The position numbers and the translations under genes are program-made. Under the pieces are notes generated by a model, which was not told where the DNA came from, searched no databases, and saw nothing but the letters and a program-made list of their open reading frames with translations. A stretch of DNA of 64,000 bases from Turnera subulata (Eukaryota > Streptophyta > Magnoliopsida > Malpighiales > Passifloraceae), in the NCBI GenBank assembly GCA_028386065.3, contig JAKUCV010003596.1:35892-99891 (forward strand). The letters run 5' to 3'. Each line of letters starts with the position of its first letter. The first letter of the stretch is position 1. Positions 1 to 11,167 of this stretch are shown here, piece after piece.

Positions 1-476
1 TTTAAACCTACAAGCCAATAAAAAGCCTACCCTTTATTATTATCCTTTGTTAACCCCTTTGAGCCTAAATCATGGTAGCTAATTTTTCTTTCTTTACCCA
101 TATTTACCCACCTTTAACCCCTTTAAAGCTTATAGCTGCCATTCTTTTCTTTCATTATCCATACCCTATTTTCCAAAGTTCCTTAAGAGATTTTTTTTTC
201 TATGTTTTTATCAAGACTTTTTCTATAATAAGTGCAATTGTACCGTACCTTTTCACATCCAAGAAGATCTATGCATTGAAGATGTTTGCACTTCGAAATG
301 TTTCAAGTACGTTATGGAATGTCAAGTGCAGAAAAAAAAAAGGAGGAAAAAAAATCGACAAAGTCAATTCAAAAAAAAAAGAAAGAAAAATCCAAAGAAA
401 TCCAAAAAAGATGGAAATTGTGCAATCAATGTTCCAGAAACAAGTTGAATTTTCTTTTGATGATCACATGATGGAC
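1..476 (+). other. non-coding 3' arm of an outer Ty3 element, left of nested insertion
   Basis: AT-rich and without a recognisable coding frame; it has purine-rich runs near 330-410. The Tat-like element begins right after it with TSD GTTAC (477-481), and the same five bases resume at 19190-19194. Positions 1-481 are therefore continuous with 19195 onward, which leads into a polypurine tract and a plus-strand Ty3 LTR. I infer this is the untranslated 3' region of that outer element. The body of the outer element lies left of the window. Confidence 0.6.
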
Positions 477-481
477 GTTAC

Positions 482-2070
482 TGTGAATACACAATTCAAA
501 ATCACTTGGGCCTATTCACCTAATCCTTTCACCTTCTTCTTCAAGTCAATCCCATAGCATTGGAGTCGCCACCCAAGTTTTATTAAGGACAAAACTTGGG
601 AAAAACCTTGATATGACTCCTTTAGGCTACATGGTCATGGCGAACCAAAGTTACGGGATCGGGGGTTCGTCACAGATGGGAAGGTGTTAGGCACCCATCC
701 ATGTTGGGTCGAGACAATGTGCAATTATGAAATGCAAATGTGCCTGGTGCAAGTGTGCGGGTGTGGAAAGTAAAGAGAAAGGGAGAAGAAGAAGATTTGG
801 CTTGCATCTCGTTGTAAGACCGAGATCACCTACGTACCCGAGTGATCGGGGTCAAAGCCACGTAGTTCTAAACATGGCACAAATCAGCCACTTACATCAT
901 TAAAAGCATCAGCATGTAATCAACAAAGATCAATCAAAAGAGAGGGTTTAGTGTTACCTCTTGTAGCCCTCCTCTAGCTCCTTGCAATGGGTTGAGTTCT
1001 ACACCCACCTTCTTGCCACTTCTAAGCTCTATGGTTGATCCTTTTCTTGACCTCTCCTCACTGAACCACTGCTAATGTCACCCACGAAAATCCTCCAGAG
1101 TTTCTGCCTAAAGAATGTATTTCTAAGCTTGGAGAAGTAGAGTTTCTCCAAGCATTCAAGGCTTATAGGTGTGTATGTGAGAAAAATGTGTCCCCCTCTG
1201 AAATGTGTGTGAGGGGTCCTATTTATAGTGTTCTGGGAAGCCTAGGGGCGTGGACCTACTTAATGGTGAAGATTACGCCCGAAACTCTAGTCCAAAACTG
1301 CGTAGGATCGAATTAGGAACAAAATCTGCAAAAATCGGAGAATCTGGGCACCTATGACCGCTGCTGTCGGCGATCATTCAACGGCGGTCATGTGGGGATG
1401 ATTGCCAGCACCTGGCAGTCGTCGCGAGAGGACCGCCGGTCACCCCTCGTGCCCCCCGTTCTTACCTTTTTCGGCCTCTGATCCCCCTAATTTAGCCCTG
1501 ATTTGATCCTACCACATAATTAACCCCTAATCAACCCAGAATCACTCAATTACTTGATTATCACTCCCCTAAATTATTCCATAACGGATTGTTTATAACT
1601 TAATGCCTACTTCATACTAAATCATACCAAAAACAACATTTTTACATGAATGATGATTTAGCTCTGATTTTTGTGGAAAATCATAGCTAAAATTATCCTG
1701 CAAGAAATGTGTTAATGGGCTGGGTAAACTCTGGAGAATCCATTTACTTGGACCCTTAAACCCATTCCTAACCCAAAAATCATCTCAATATAATTGGGTT
1801 AAAAATAACTAAAAGAGCCCAAGTAATACAATGAAATGTATTTTAATGTGAATAAACCTTACTATATGTTTTACCCTAAGATTAAATCATCTTATTAATC
1901 CTAAGGTTTAGATGCACAAAGGTTTAGATTACCAAAATACATTAATTCTACTAAATTAAATTCTTATTATATCATAACTCAAAATCAGATCATCTCACTA
2001 ACCTCAAGTTAAGCATGTTTTGGAATTTAGTTCTAGTAAAATATTCGTGGGTCAAATTTGGATGTTCAAA
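482..2070 (-). repeat. 3' LTR of the Tat-like element
   Basis: Aligns by eye along its whole length with 17617-19189. It starts TGTGAATAC and ends TTCAAA where the partner has TTCACA, so the terminal dinucleotide is mutated. It carries many C-to-T and G-to-A differences relative to the other LTR, including in the GC-rich inverted-repeat cluster near 1355-1450, as expected for an old methylated copy. Confidence 0.93.
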
Positions 2071-2170
2071 GATGCCCCTCGTTGATGAGTCCTTAGGAAC
2101 TACGGACAAAACAACGTAAGACAGGAACCACCAAATTTGAGTGATGAATGTGTGGCGCGTGTCAAGTTTT

Positions 2171-2866
2171 GGAGCATTCCATGCTCCTCTCCGGGAATCA
2201 TCTCATCCTGGAGCTTTGAGGGACGGGCCCTCGGATTCTGGGAATCATCTCATCCCAAGGTGATAGAATCATCTCATCTATCGGGTGGTCGACAAGGAAT
2301 ACTCCCATCCTTGTCTGCTGGGTTTTGTCTTGGGAATCATCTCATCCCAAGACAATAGAATCATCTCGGCTATCAACAAGGAATACTCCCATCCTTGTCA
2401 GGGGTTTTGTCTTGGGAATTATCGCATCCCAAGACAACAGAATCATCTCATCTATCAACAAGGAATACTCCCATCCTTGTCAGCTGGGTTTTGACTTGGG
2501 AATCATCCCATCCCAAGACGATGGAATCATCTCATCTATCAACAAGGAATACGCCCATCCTTGTCAGCTGGGTTTTGACTGGAATCATCTCATCCCAAGA
2601 CGATTGAGTCATCTCATCTATCAACAAGGAATACGCCATCCTTGTCAACTAGGTTTTGACTTGGAAATCATCTCATTCCAATACGATAGAGTCATCTCAT
2701 CTATCGACAATGAATACTCCCATTCTTGTCAGCTGGGATTTGACTTGGGAATCTTCTCATCCCAAGTCTCGGGAATCATCTCATCCTGATTGGAGTCGCC
2801 ATCTGATTTTCGTCAAAAAATGCCGTCTCACGGCTTGGCTATCTAGTCTATGGGCATCTCATGCCC
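2171..2866 (-). repeat. array of hairpins in ~83-bp units, 3' UTR of Tat-like element
   Basis: Six units of 82-84 bp (marker CAAGGAATAC or its variant at 2293, 2377, 2459, 2543, 2625 and 2708) each contain up to three stem-loops of one design: a 6-11 bp stem around a 9-nt loop close to ATCATCTCA or ATACTCCCA. Examples: GACAAGGA pairs with TCCTTGTC (2291-2315), TTGTCTTGGGA with TCCCAAGACAA (2325-2355), GATAGA with TCTATC (2262-2282). Flanking single hairpins have other stems: GGAGCA/TGCTCC (2171-2187), GCCGT/ACGGC (2822-2834), GGGCAT/ATGCCC (2852-2866). On the element's sense strand the array lies just upstream of the 3' LTR. Confidence 0.9.
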
Positions 2867-3374
2867 CTACCATTGTCTAAGATGTCGCTTCAAGACTGTG
2901 TCATCTATGTCTCGGGCATCACATGCCCCCACATCTCCACATCGTGGCTTGGTTGTCGGGAATCGTCTTGTCCGAAAGTTTGATTTTGCGTGTATCGTGC
3001 ACACGGCCTTGGTTTTCCTCATGTGTTTCACCCATCATTAAGTGTAAAAGGGCTTGCTGTAAAGCCCATGGTAAGTTATGCACACACGACACATTTTCTA
3101 TTACAAAAGCAAGTAAACGTCAATAGATGCCCCTTAAACAGTTTGATCCTAGCAACTGGGTATATCTTCTCCCTTTCTTCTCTCTTTTTTTTAATTTCTC
3201 TCCCCTAGTCTCTCCCCTAGTCTTTCTCTCTCTACCCCCCACAAATTTTCCTGAATTGTTTTCGGAATTTTCCAGACGGGCTCAATCTGACGACCCGGCG
3301 GTCATGTGAGCGAATGGTCGCCGCCTTCCAGCGGTCTTACACTGATGACCACCGGCAATGGCGGTCTTCACGAA
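2867..3374. other. non-coding 3' region of the Tat-like element
   Basis: No coding frame recognised. It contains one more hairpin (GGGCAT/ATGCCC near 2915-2930), a pyrimidine-rich run at about 3165-3240, and a GC-rich patch (3280-3374) with GGCGGTC and GACCAC words like those in the LTRs. The patch continues at 11063 after the C1 insertion with ACCGCCGGCGGT, itself a palindrome. Confidence 0.7.
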
Positions 3375-3379
3375 ATGAC

Positions 3380-4894
3380 TGTAAGTATCCGGGCATGGAA
3401 ACTTGACAATCAAGTGCAGCGGAAAGACCCGGAAACTTTGGAGGATCCAAGTGAAGCAACTAAATCGAACAATAAAATGAACATACCTGAAACGGTTAGG
3501 ATCTTTCACCTAACTGAAGAACCAAATCAGCTAGAGCCGGAAGGATATCCTGCTCCTCTACGTGTTTCCACACGAACCGTTAATCACCGGCCGGAATCGT
3601 CTCACGATCTCCAACCCCGAGCACTCCCGAACCGTGGTGCTAGCTACGGATTTCCGGGAGCTATGTGGTGTTTGATGTGTTCTACTTTTTTTTTCAAAGA
3701 ATGGGTGTGAGTGTGTTCTTTTCAAAACTGAAACCTCTCACTCTCAAGTCTGAAAATTCTGATGGCCATAGCAAAGTGAGCACACACTAATCAGATTATT
3801 CACACCCACTAATCCCACTCAAAAAAGTGTTAGACAATGGCCAACACACTTGGCCATCATGATTAGCCTTTTGTCCAATCATGTCTCCACTAGTGCTAAT
3901 GGGATTACACATCACTTGGCACCAGGTTTGGCTCAATAATTCTGACAATTATTGAATCAAACCAGCCCAAAACGATCCTGGACCAACCATGGTCCAACCA
4001 TAAACCAGTTGAACCACGATCCAACCATGGTTCAACCACCTGCTCGAATCAACGGTTCTATGTGTGTGACCCTGTAGGCACTTGTAACGTTCGGCAATAA
4101 TTGTAAAATCTCATTTTACAATTATAAGCAAAGAGCGGCGTCTAGCAACAAATCATTGCTACCCGAACGACAAGATCAGTACTGATTCTATATGCCTCGG
4201 AACATGTCATCGTCCTTTCGTCCCATTATCAAGATTAAACACGAGACATGGAATATGTCAATCTCGCATATGTTCAATCTTAGTTTCTTGATCCCCGAGT
4301 TAACTGTGTAAAACGGATACTCATGATATCACCATATCATATATTCCGAGCATGGCCATGCATTTAACAGTTCAACTCTATCAAGAAGCCCATCTGATAA
4401 TATACCCGTTATATGAGTCGGACGAATCCCATCTTGATCAATCAAAACCCACTACACATTTATCATATACCAAATGATTACCCTTAAGACCACCCAGTTA
4501 CGGATGACTAGGAATAATATCAAAGTATACGACTCATATGCTGGGAACCTTGATGATCTCAGGTCTAAGGACAATACATATAAGAACCACAAATGACAAT
4601 CATATAACATTCCATGTAGGGTTCTTATGTGGGTCGGTCCAGTCCACAAGTTCTCTAACTTGTACCCGTATGTAGAATTAATATCTCATATAATTCTCAA
4701 CATACGCTAGTCTTAATTTATTATTACAACCCATCCATAATAATAATCGACTAGGGACATTTAAGAATACAAAATATTCTAGGGTTATAAATTTGTGCAA
4801 GCGATTATCTCAGAATCATATTTATTGGAATAACCTTAATGTATATACATGACTACAATCATCCATTGATTGGCTTTTGGGCATACTACTAACA
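3380..4894 (-). repeat. 3' LTR of C1
   Basis: Starts TGTAAGTATCC and ends in CTACTAACA; on the plus strand it is followed by ATCTCCCACTTG, the complement of a copia polypurine tract (AAGTGGGAGAT). Nearly identical by eye to 9563-11062. It contains a cluster of CCAACCATGG-type words near 3985-4040. Two short open frames at its edges are not genes. Confidence 0.95.
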
Positions 4895-5002
4895 ATCTCC
4901 CACTTGCACTAAAGCCAATCATCCATGTATCTAATACCAATGGATGTTGCATGACCATCATGCTTCCGTTGGTGGCTTTTGGGCATACTACTAACAATCT
5001 CC
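4872..5002 (-). repeat. 29-bp LTR-end direct repeat bracketing the C1 polypurine tract
   Basis: The same 29 bases (beginning GGCTTTTGGGCATACTAC) occur at 4872-4900, which is the true LTR edge plus start of the polypurine tract, and again at 4974-5002 fused to the reverse transcriptase reading frame. The 73 bp between them are the ordinary 3' untranslated sequence, also seen in C2 at 23170-23245. The second copy replaces the end of RT and all of RNase H. Confidence 0.9.
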
Positions 5003-6043
5003 TAAGTCCTTCATCGAGAAATTCTTCCCTAACCAAGTCTTTGCAGACTGTAGCGTCGGAATATCATTCCCAGTGAGTAGAATGTCATCAACATACAACA
5101 ACAAGAAAACAATAATGCTCCCACTAACCTTCTTGTAAACACATGGTTCATCTTCGTTTTTAGTGAAACCAAACTCTTTGATCACTTCATTAAAACGAAG
5201 ATTCCAACTCTTAGAAGCTTGCTTCAATCCATAAATGGATCACTGCAACTTGCATACCATATTAGCATTCTCTGGATCGACAAAACCTTCAGGTTGTGTC
5301 ATGTACACATCCTCTAAAAAATTTCCGTTAAGGAAAGCGGTTTTGACATCCATTAGCCATATCTCATAATCATAGTATGCCGCTATAGCCAATAGAATCT
5401 GGATGGATTTAACCATGACAACTGGCGAGAAAGTCTCATCACAGTCAATACCATGAACTTGTTTGAAAACTTTCACAACCAATCACCCTTTATAGGTAAT
5501 CACATTACCATCCATGTCGGTCTTTTTCTTAAAGACCCACTTGCACCCTATGGGTTTTACCCCTTCGGGTGGATCAACCAAGGTCCATACCTTGTTTTGA
5601 TACATGGATTCCATTTCCGAATTCATGGCTTCTAGCCACTTCTTGGAGTCCGGACCCGTAATGGCCTGCTGATAGGAAGTGGGCTCATCCTCATCTATGA
5701 GCATCACATCTCCATTATGAGTCATAAGAAATCCATATCTCTCAGGCTCATACCGAATCCTATCCGACCTACGCGGTCCATGTGTTATAGGTGCAGGATT
5801 CTCATCCACAACATCTTGTGGTTCCTGTCCTTGTTCCATCTCGGCCTCTAGATCTCGAACTTCTTCGAGTTCTATTTTCCTCCCACTGATTCTTCTAGAA
5901 ATAAATTCTCTTTCTAGAAAAATAGCAGTCCGAGCAACAAACTCTTTGTGCTCTAAAGGATTATAGAAATAATACCCTTTAGTTTCCTTAGGGTATCCTA
6001 CAAAGAGGCACTTGTTTGGGCCCGAGTTTATCTGATGCTTCAC
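4991..6043 (-). pseudogene. C1 reverse transcriptase (partial, interrupted)
   Basis: Three minus-strand pieces: 5483-6043 (linker, then RT start with GCKWVFKKK), 5240-5482 (ETFSPV, MDVKTAFLNG) and 4991-5227 (YVDDILLTGN catalytic motif, ending MKDLGDC). In-frame stops separate the pieces at 5483 and 5237-5239. The reading frame ends in LTR-derived sequence where the thumb and RNase H should follow. In a working element this makes cDNA in the cytoplasmic particle; here it is dead. Confidence 0.9.
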
Positions 6044-6533
6044 GTCTCACGTAAGCCTCACAACCCCAAATTCTCATAAAAGAAAAATTGGGACGCTTCC
6101 CAGTCCATATCTCATATGGTGTCTTTTCGACCGATTTAGATGGAACACAGTTAAGTGTAAAAGCAACACTCAATAATGCATGCCCCCAAAATGAAGAAGG
6201 AAGGTCAGCTTGACTCATCGTAGAACGAACCATGTCTAACAAAGTTCTGTTCCTCCTTTCGGACACACCATTCCATTGAGGTGTTCCTGGTGGAGTAAGT
6301 TGTGATACTATACCACAATCCTTTAGATGATCAAGAAAATCTTGGCTTAAGTATTCACCACCTCGATCAGATCGAAGCATCTTAATACTCTTGCCGAGTT
6401 GATTCTGTACTTCATTCTTGAATTCTTTGAACTTTTCAAAGGATTCTGACTTGTGTCTCATTAGATACACATAGCCATATCTACTGTAATCATCAGTAAA
6501 TGTAATAAAGTATTGAAAACCACCTCTAGCCTA
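5988..6533 (-). pseudogene. C1 integrase core (partial)
   Basis: Reading 5988-6470 shows SDRGGEY (second catalytic Asp) and GVSERRNRT (catalytic Glu); the first Asp (HSDVCGPMST) is in the upstream frame that stops at 6531. The related element C2 has a Gln codon at the stop position, so the stop looks like a CAG-to-TAG change. The C-terminal part shifts frame near 6030-6043 into the RT linker. Confidence 0.9.
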
Positions 6534-7918
6534 TGTAGACATAGGTCCGCATACATCAGAATGTATTAGACCTAACAAGTCTGAAGCTCTTTCTCCTTTA
6601 CCAGTAAAGGGAGCTTTCCTCATTTTGCCTAATAAACATGACTCACATGTCTCATATGATTCAAAATCAAATGAGTCTAAAAGTCCATTTTTATGGAGTT
6701 TAGCAATACGAGTCTCATTTATATGGCCCAAACGACAATGCCAAAGATAGGTTTCATTAGAATCGTTCATTCTAACCTTCTTCGTATTAACGTTATAGAT
6801 AGGCGTTTCTTGGTTTAAAACATACAAATCATTGCTCAAATATGCACCACCATAATAAAAATCATTGAAATAAATAGAACAACAATTGTTCTTTATTACA
6901 AATGAAAAACTTTTCTTGTCTAGACAAGATACAGAAATCAAATTTCTGCTTATGGTAGGTACATAATAACAATCGTCCAGTTCTAAAACCAAACCACTCG
7001 GTAAGGATAGATAGTAAGTTCCTACGGCTAATGCAGCAACTCTTGCTCCATTTCCAACACGTAGGTCTATCTCACCCTTTGCCAATCTCCTACTCTTTCT
7101 TAGTTCCTGCACATTTACACAAATGTGAGAACCACATCCGGTTTCTAATACCCATGATGCAGAGATAGAGATATTAGCTTCTATAACGAAAATACCTGAA
7201 GTGGAAGTCTCACTTCCCTTCCTTTTCTTCACCTCTTCAAGGTAAATAGGGCAGTTGTGCTTCCAATGGCTCGGTTTATTGCAATGGAAACAATGTCCTT
7301 CCTTTGCAATACAACCCTTGGGTTTCAGCACTTGTGAAGAAGATGCACCAAACTTTTTGGCAAATTTCTTCACCTTGCCTTTTCCCTTTCCCTTGCTACT
7401 TCCAACCATCGTAATGCTGTTGGATTTGTATGCCTTCGTCTGTTGCTCAGTTGTTCCTAACATTTTGAGCAACTCAGACAAGGATTTGTCAAGATGATTC
7501 ATATTGAAGTTTATGACAAATTGGTTGTAACTGTCCGGCAACAATTGTAGGACTAGATCAACAGCCAACTCCTTTTGCAAAGGAAAACCAAGACCCTCAA
7601 GGCTCTCAATGTATCCAATCATTTTGAGCACATGAGGTCTAACGGGTGATGACTCGGCCATCTTGCATTGGAACAACGCCTTAGAGGTCTCGTACCTCTC
7701 ATGCCTTGCTTGCTCATCAAAGAGCATCTTTAGGTGTTCGATCATATCGAACGCCCCCATGTTCTCATGTTGCTTCTGAAGCCCAGATTCCATGGCTATT
7801 AGTATAAGACATGCGACATCTAATGCATCATCAAGATGCTTCTTATAAGCATACCATACTGCCCTAGGAGCATTAGGCGCCGGTTCATTCGGAACAGGCC
7901 CATCAAGGACATACTACC
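6531..7918 (-). pseudogene. C1 gag and protease
   Basis: The long open part is 6531-7793 (420 codons), but the same frame continues upstream to about 7918 with residues matching C2 gag, so the Met at 7793 is probably internal. Gag helices are followed by a CCHC zinc knuckle (residues 168-181 of the open part). The protease signature reads VLETG with Glu at residue 217 where Asp is catalytic, then the pre-integrase HHCC residues (H352, H357, C383, C386). The D-to-E change and the downstream stop suggest loss of function. Confidence 0.92.
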
Positions 7919-8793
7919 TTTTCTTGTTCGAGGACTATCCTCAAAATGCGATGCCACTTTAGGAAACTATTTCCATTCAGCTTTCCTTCTCAAGGACCGA
8001 TCGCAATGATAATGTGCTAGTGTTTTGTGCCATGGTAGCTCTACAACAAAGATCAACTCACACAAATAAGAGTCATGTATACATAAATCATTTAATAAGG
8101 AATTCTATTAAATGATGCTCCTACTACGAAAACAAAATAATCATGAGTAGGCCAAGATCCATATTTCACTACAATATAAGTCAGCTTTGGTTGATCGCCT
8201 ACATCATAGCTATTTAGGTAGACAACTCTTGTCAATTATATCTCATGTAACTCTTGGATAGTTGAGCGAACAACACTTGTTCTTGTCTATCTCATAGACA
8301 TTACTCAACTCCTTGCCTCTAAGTCCTTAATCCTATTAAGATGACCTAGTTAAGTCCAAACCCACAATAAGCAGTTCAGATATTACAATTATCCAGTCGC
8401 ACCTTGCTAGGATAAACATAGGCACCTTGCTTTGGCAAAACCTACCTAATTTTGATCTAAGCAATGATGAGTGCTTATCATGGAAGGCAACTAAGAACTT
8501 AATATTTATATCAACAATTGTTTCCACGCACAGCAATTATGCCATCACATCTTGCTAGGATAAACATTGGCACCTTGCTTTGGCAAAACGTACCAAATGT
8601 TGATCTAAGCAATGATGAATACTTGTCAACAACTATATCCATACATGTCATGCATGTAACTCACAAATTATATATCTCATATACAATAACAATGCATTAC
8701 ATGCAATATAAGCCGCTACGCAGAGGTAGCATGCCGGTTAGCGGGCGGGGTCGAGGGGCAGCGCCCTTGCCGCCCTGGCCCAAAAATTATATG
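7919..8793 (-). repeat. C1 leader, with a ~75-bp direct duplication
   Basis: Non-coding. A block beginning CTTGCTAGGATAAACAT occurs at about 8403-8475 and again at 8551-8623 (offset 148). C2 has this block only once (near 31147-31220), so the duplication is specific to C1. No ORF here resembles a protein family. Confidence 0.75.
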
Positions 8794-9263
8794 AACATCG
8801 ATGTTTTGAGAATCTGATTCTCCCAACAACCTGGCAATGCTCATGGACATCGATGTCCTATCCTGAACATCGATATCATTTGGCCTCTGGAACACAAGAA
8901 CATCGATGTCTAGACCCCAACATCGATGTTCAACACTTGAACATCGATGTTTGATTCTTGAACATCGATGTTGGAAGGTTCTGAAAGTCCAAGAATTAGG
9001 CAACAGTTTTAAACATCGATGTCTAACCCTTAAACATCGATGTAGGACTCTGGAACATCGATGTTCAAACTTGAACATCAATGTTGGAGACCTCTGCCAA
9101 TTCAAGTTTCATGGCAGTACTTTTAAACATCGATGTATAGCCCCTAAAAATCGACGTTTCAGTCCTGAACATCGATGTTCCCTACTGAACATCGATGTTT
9201 CTGACTTCTGCCAAGGCCAAAACTCATGTAGACATCGATGTTCAACCATTGAACATCGATGTT
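8794..9263. repeat. array A of AACATCGATGTT palindromes (C1 leader)
   Basis: About 18 copies of the self-complementary 12-mer AACATCGATGTT, roughly half perfect and the rest with one or two changes. Examples start at 8794, 8919, 8940, 8961, 9054, 9168, 9188 and 9252. A 14-bp perfect form GGACATCGATGTCC is at 8845-8858. Neighbours are often spaced about 20-21 bp start to start. The array lies between the C1 primer site and gag, so it would be in the transcript leader. Short open frames across it are artefacts of the repeat. Confidence 0.95.
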
Positions 9264-9280
9264 CTAGCCTCGATGCACTA

Positions 9281-9385
9281 GAACGACCATCGTTCCTTAC
9301 GAAAACCGACAATCGATTTTCCTTCTGTCGAACCCCTTCGACTTACTGCCAAGAACCTCTTGATTGATATCACATACCAATCAAG
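9281..9385. repeat. cluster of four short-loop hairpins after array A
   Basis: GAACGA pairs with TCGTTC around a 3-nt loop (9281-9295); AAACCGA faces TCGATTT with one mismatch (9303-9319); GTCGAA pairs with TTCGAC around CCCC (9327-9342); CTTGATTG pairs with CAATCAAG (9359-9385). The same four occur in the same order in C2 (32213-32315), so the structure is conserved between elements. Confidence 0.85.
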
Positions 9386-9548
9386 TGCTTGTTATCTAAA
9401 CCTTTGGACACAACCAACCTCAACATATATCACATATACACAAAATGAATTCAGCATATCACATATACCAAAATGAACTCATCATATCAAACACATTAAG
9501 ATGAACATATCAACATATGCACCAAATTCGGTTTAGAGCTTCACAAGA

Positions 9549-9561
9549 GGCTCCGCTACCA
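9549..9561 (-). other. C1 primer-binding site
   Basis: Directly beside the 5' LTR the minus strand reads TGGTAGCGGAGCC. Most plant copia elements have TGGTATCAGAGC, complementary to initiator tRNA-Met. The variant here is shared with C2 and C6, so it is not a random decay product. Confidence 0.8.
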
Positions 9562-9562
9562 C

Positions 9563-11062
9563 TGTAAGTATCCGGGCATGCAAACTTGACAATCAAGTGC
9601 AGCGGAAAGACCCAGAAACTTTGGAGGATCCAAGTGAAGCAACTAAATCAAACAATAAAATGAACATACCTGAAACGGTTAGGATCTTTCACCTAACTGA
9701 AGAACCGGAAGGATATCCTGCTCCTCTACGTGTTTCCACACGAACCGTTAATCACCGGCCGGAATCATCTCATGATCTCCAACCCCGAGCACTCCCGAAC
9801 CGTGGTGCTAGCTACGGATTTCCGGGAGCTATGTGGTGTTTGATGTGTTCTACTTTCTTTTTCAAAGAATGGGTGTGAGTGTGTTCTTTTCAAAACTAAA
9901 ACCTCTCACTCTCAAGTCTGAAAAATCTGATGGCCATAGTAAAATGAGCACACACTAATCGGATTATTCACACCCACTAATCCCACTCACAAAAGTGTTA
10001 GTCAATGGCCAACACACTTGGTCATCATGATTAGTCTTTTGTCCAATCATGTCTCCACTAGTGCTAATGGGATTACACATCACTTGGCACCAGGTTTGGC
10101 TCAATAATTCTGACAATTATTGAATCAAACCAGCCCAAAACGACCCTGGTCCAACCATGGTCCAACCACAAACCGGTTCAACCACGGTCCAACCATGGTT
10201 CAACCACCTGCTCGAATCAACGGTTCTATGTGTGTGACCCTGTAGGCACTTGTAACGTTTGGAAATAATTGTAAAATCTCATTTTACAATTATAAGCAAA
10301 GAGCGGCATCTAGCAACACATCATTGCTACCCGAACGACAAGATCAGTACTGATTCTATATGCCTCGGAACATGTCATCGTCCTTTCGTCCCATTATCAA
10401 GATTAAACAAGAGACATGGAATATGTCAATCTCGCATATGTTCAATCTTAGTTTCTTGATCCCCGAGTTAACTGTGTAAAACGGATACTCATGATATCAC
10501 CATATCATAAAATCCGAGCATGGCCATGCATTTAACAGTTCAACTCTATCAAGAAGCCCATCTGATAATATACCCGTTATATGGGTCGGACGAATCCCAT
10601 CTTGATCAATCAAAACCCACTACACATTTATCATATATCCAATGATTACCCTTAAGACCACCCAGTTACAGATGACTAGGAATAATATCAAAGTATACGA
10701 CTCATATACTGGGAACCTTGATGATCTCAGGTCTAAGGACAATACATATAAGAACCACTAATGACAATCATATAATGTTCCATGTAGGGTTCTTATGTGG
10801 GTCGGTCCAGTCCATAAGTTCTCTAACTTGTACCCGTATGTAGAATTAATATCTCTTATAATTCTCAACATACGCTAGTCTTAATTTATTATTACAACCC
10901 ATCCATAATAATAATCGACTAGGGACATTTAAGAATACAAAATATTCTAGGGTTATAAATATGTGCAAGCGATTATCTCATAATCATATTTGTTGGAATA
11001 ACCTTAATGTATGTACATGACTACAATCATCCATTGATTGGCTTTTGGGTATACTACTAATA
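9563..11062 (-). repeat. 5' LTR of C1
   Basis: Partner of 3380-4894; starts TGTAAGTATCC and ends CTACTAATA, where CA has become TA. It is flanked by TSD ATGAC at 11063-11067. Sequence differences between the two LTRs are few by eye, so C1 is younger than its Tat-like host element. Confidence 0.95.
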
Positions 11063-11167
11063 ATGACCGCCGGCGGTGGTGGTCGCGGCCTCGGCCTCCT
11101 GGAATTTCCTTTTCGGTTTTCAGGTTTGGGCTTTAGGGTCTTCACGAATCCCACCGACCCAAAACAA

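Larger units (their letters stand above)
3380..11062 (-). mobile_element. Ty1/copia element C1, Angela-like, defective
   Basis: LTRs of about 1.5 kb (3380-4894, 9563-11062) start TGTAAGTATCC. The TSD ATGAC at 3375-3379 and 11063-11067 is perfect. The last base pair of the 5' LTR copy reads TA instead of CA. Minus-strand domains run gag, protease, pre-integrase zinc region, integrase, reverse transcriptase; RNase H is missing. Motifs resemble the Angela/BARE lineage (for example YVDDILLTGN and QMD/LMDVKTAFLNG-type blocks). Several stops and a frameshift make it inactive. It sits inside the Tat-like element. Confidence 0.95.

Noticed and set aside
72..557. 161-codon ORF at the left edge
   Set aside because: AT-rich composition, crosses the Tat-like LTR boundary, and resembles nothing; probably chance.
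3306..3710. 134-codon plus-strand frame, similar to one at 9597-9878
   Set aside because: Lies over the start of the C1 LTRs, antisense to the element; no domain.
8794..9263. CRISPR-like regular repeats
   Set aside because: Eukaryotic retroelement context; repeats are 12-bp palindromes with uneven, partly repeated spacers and no cas genes.
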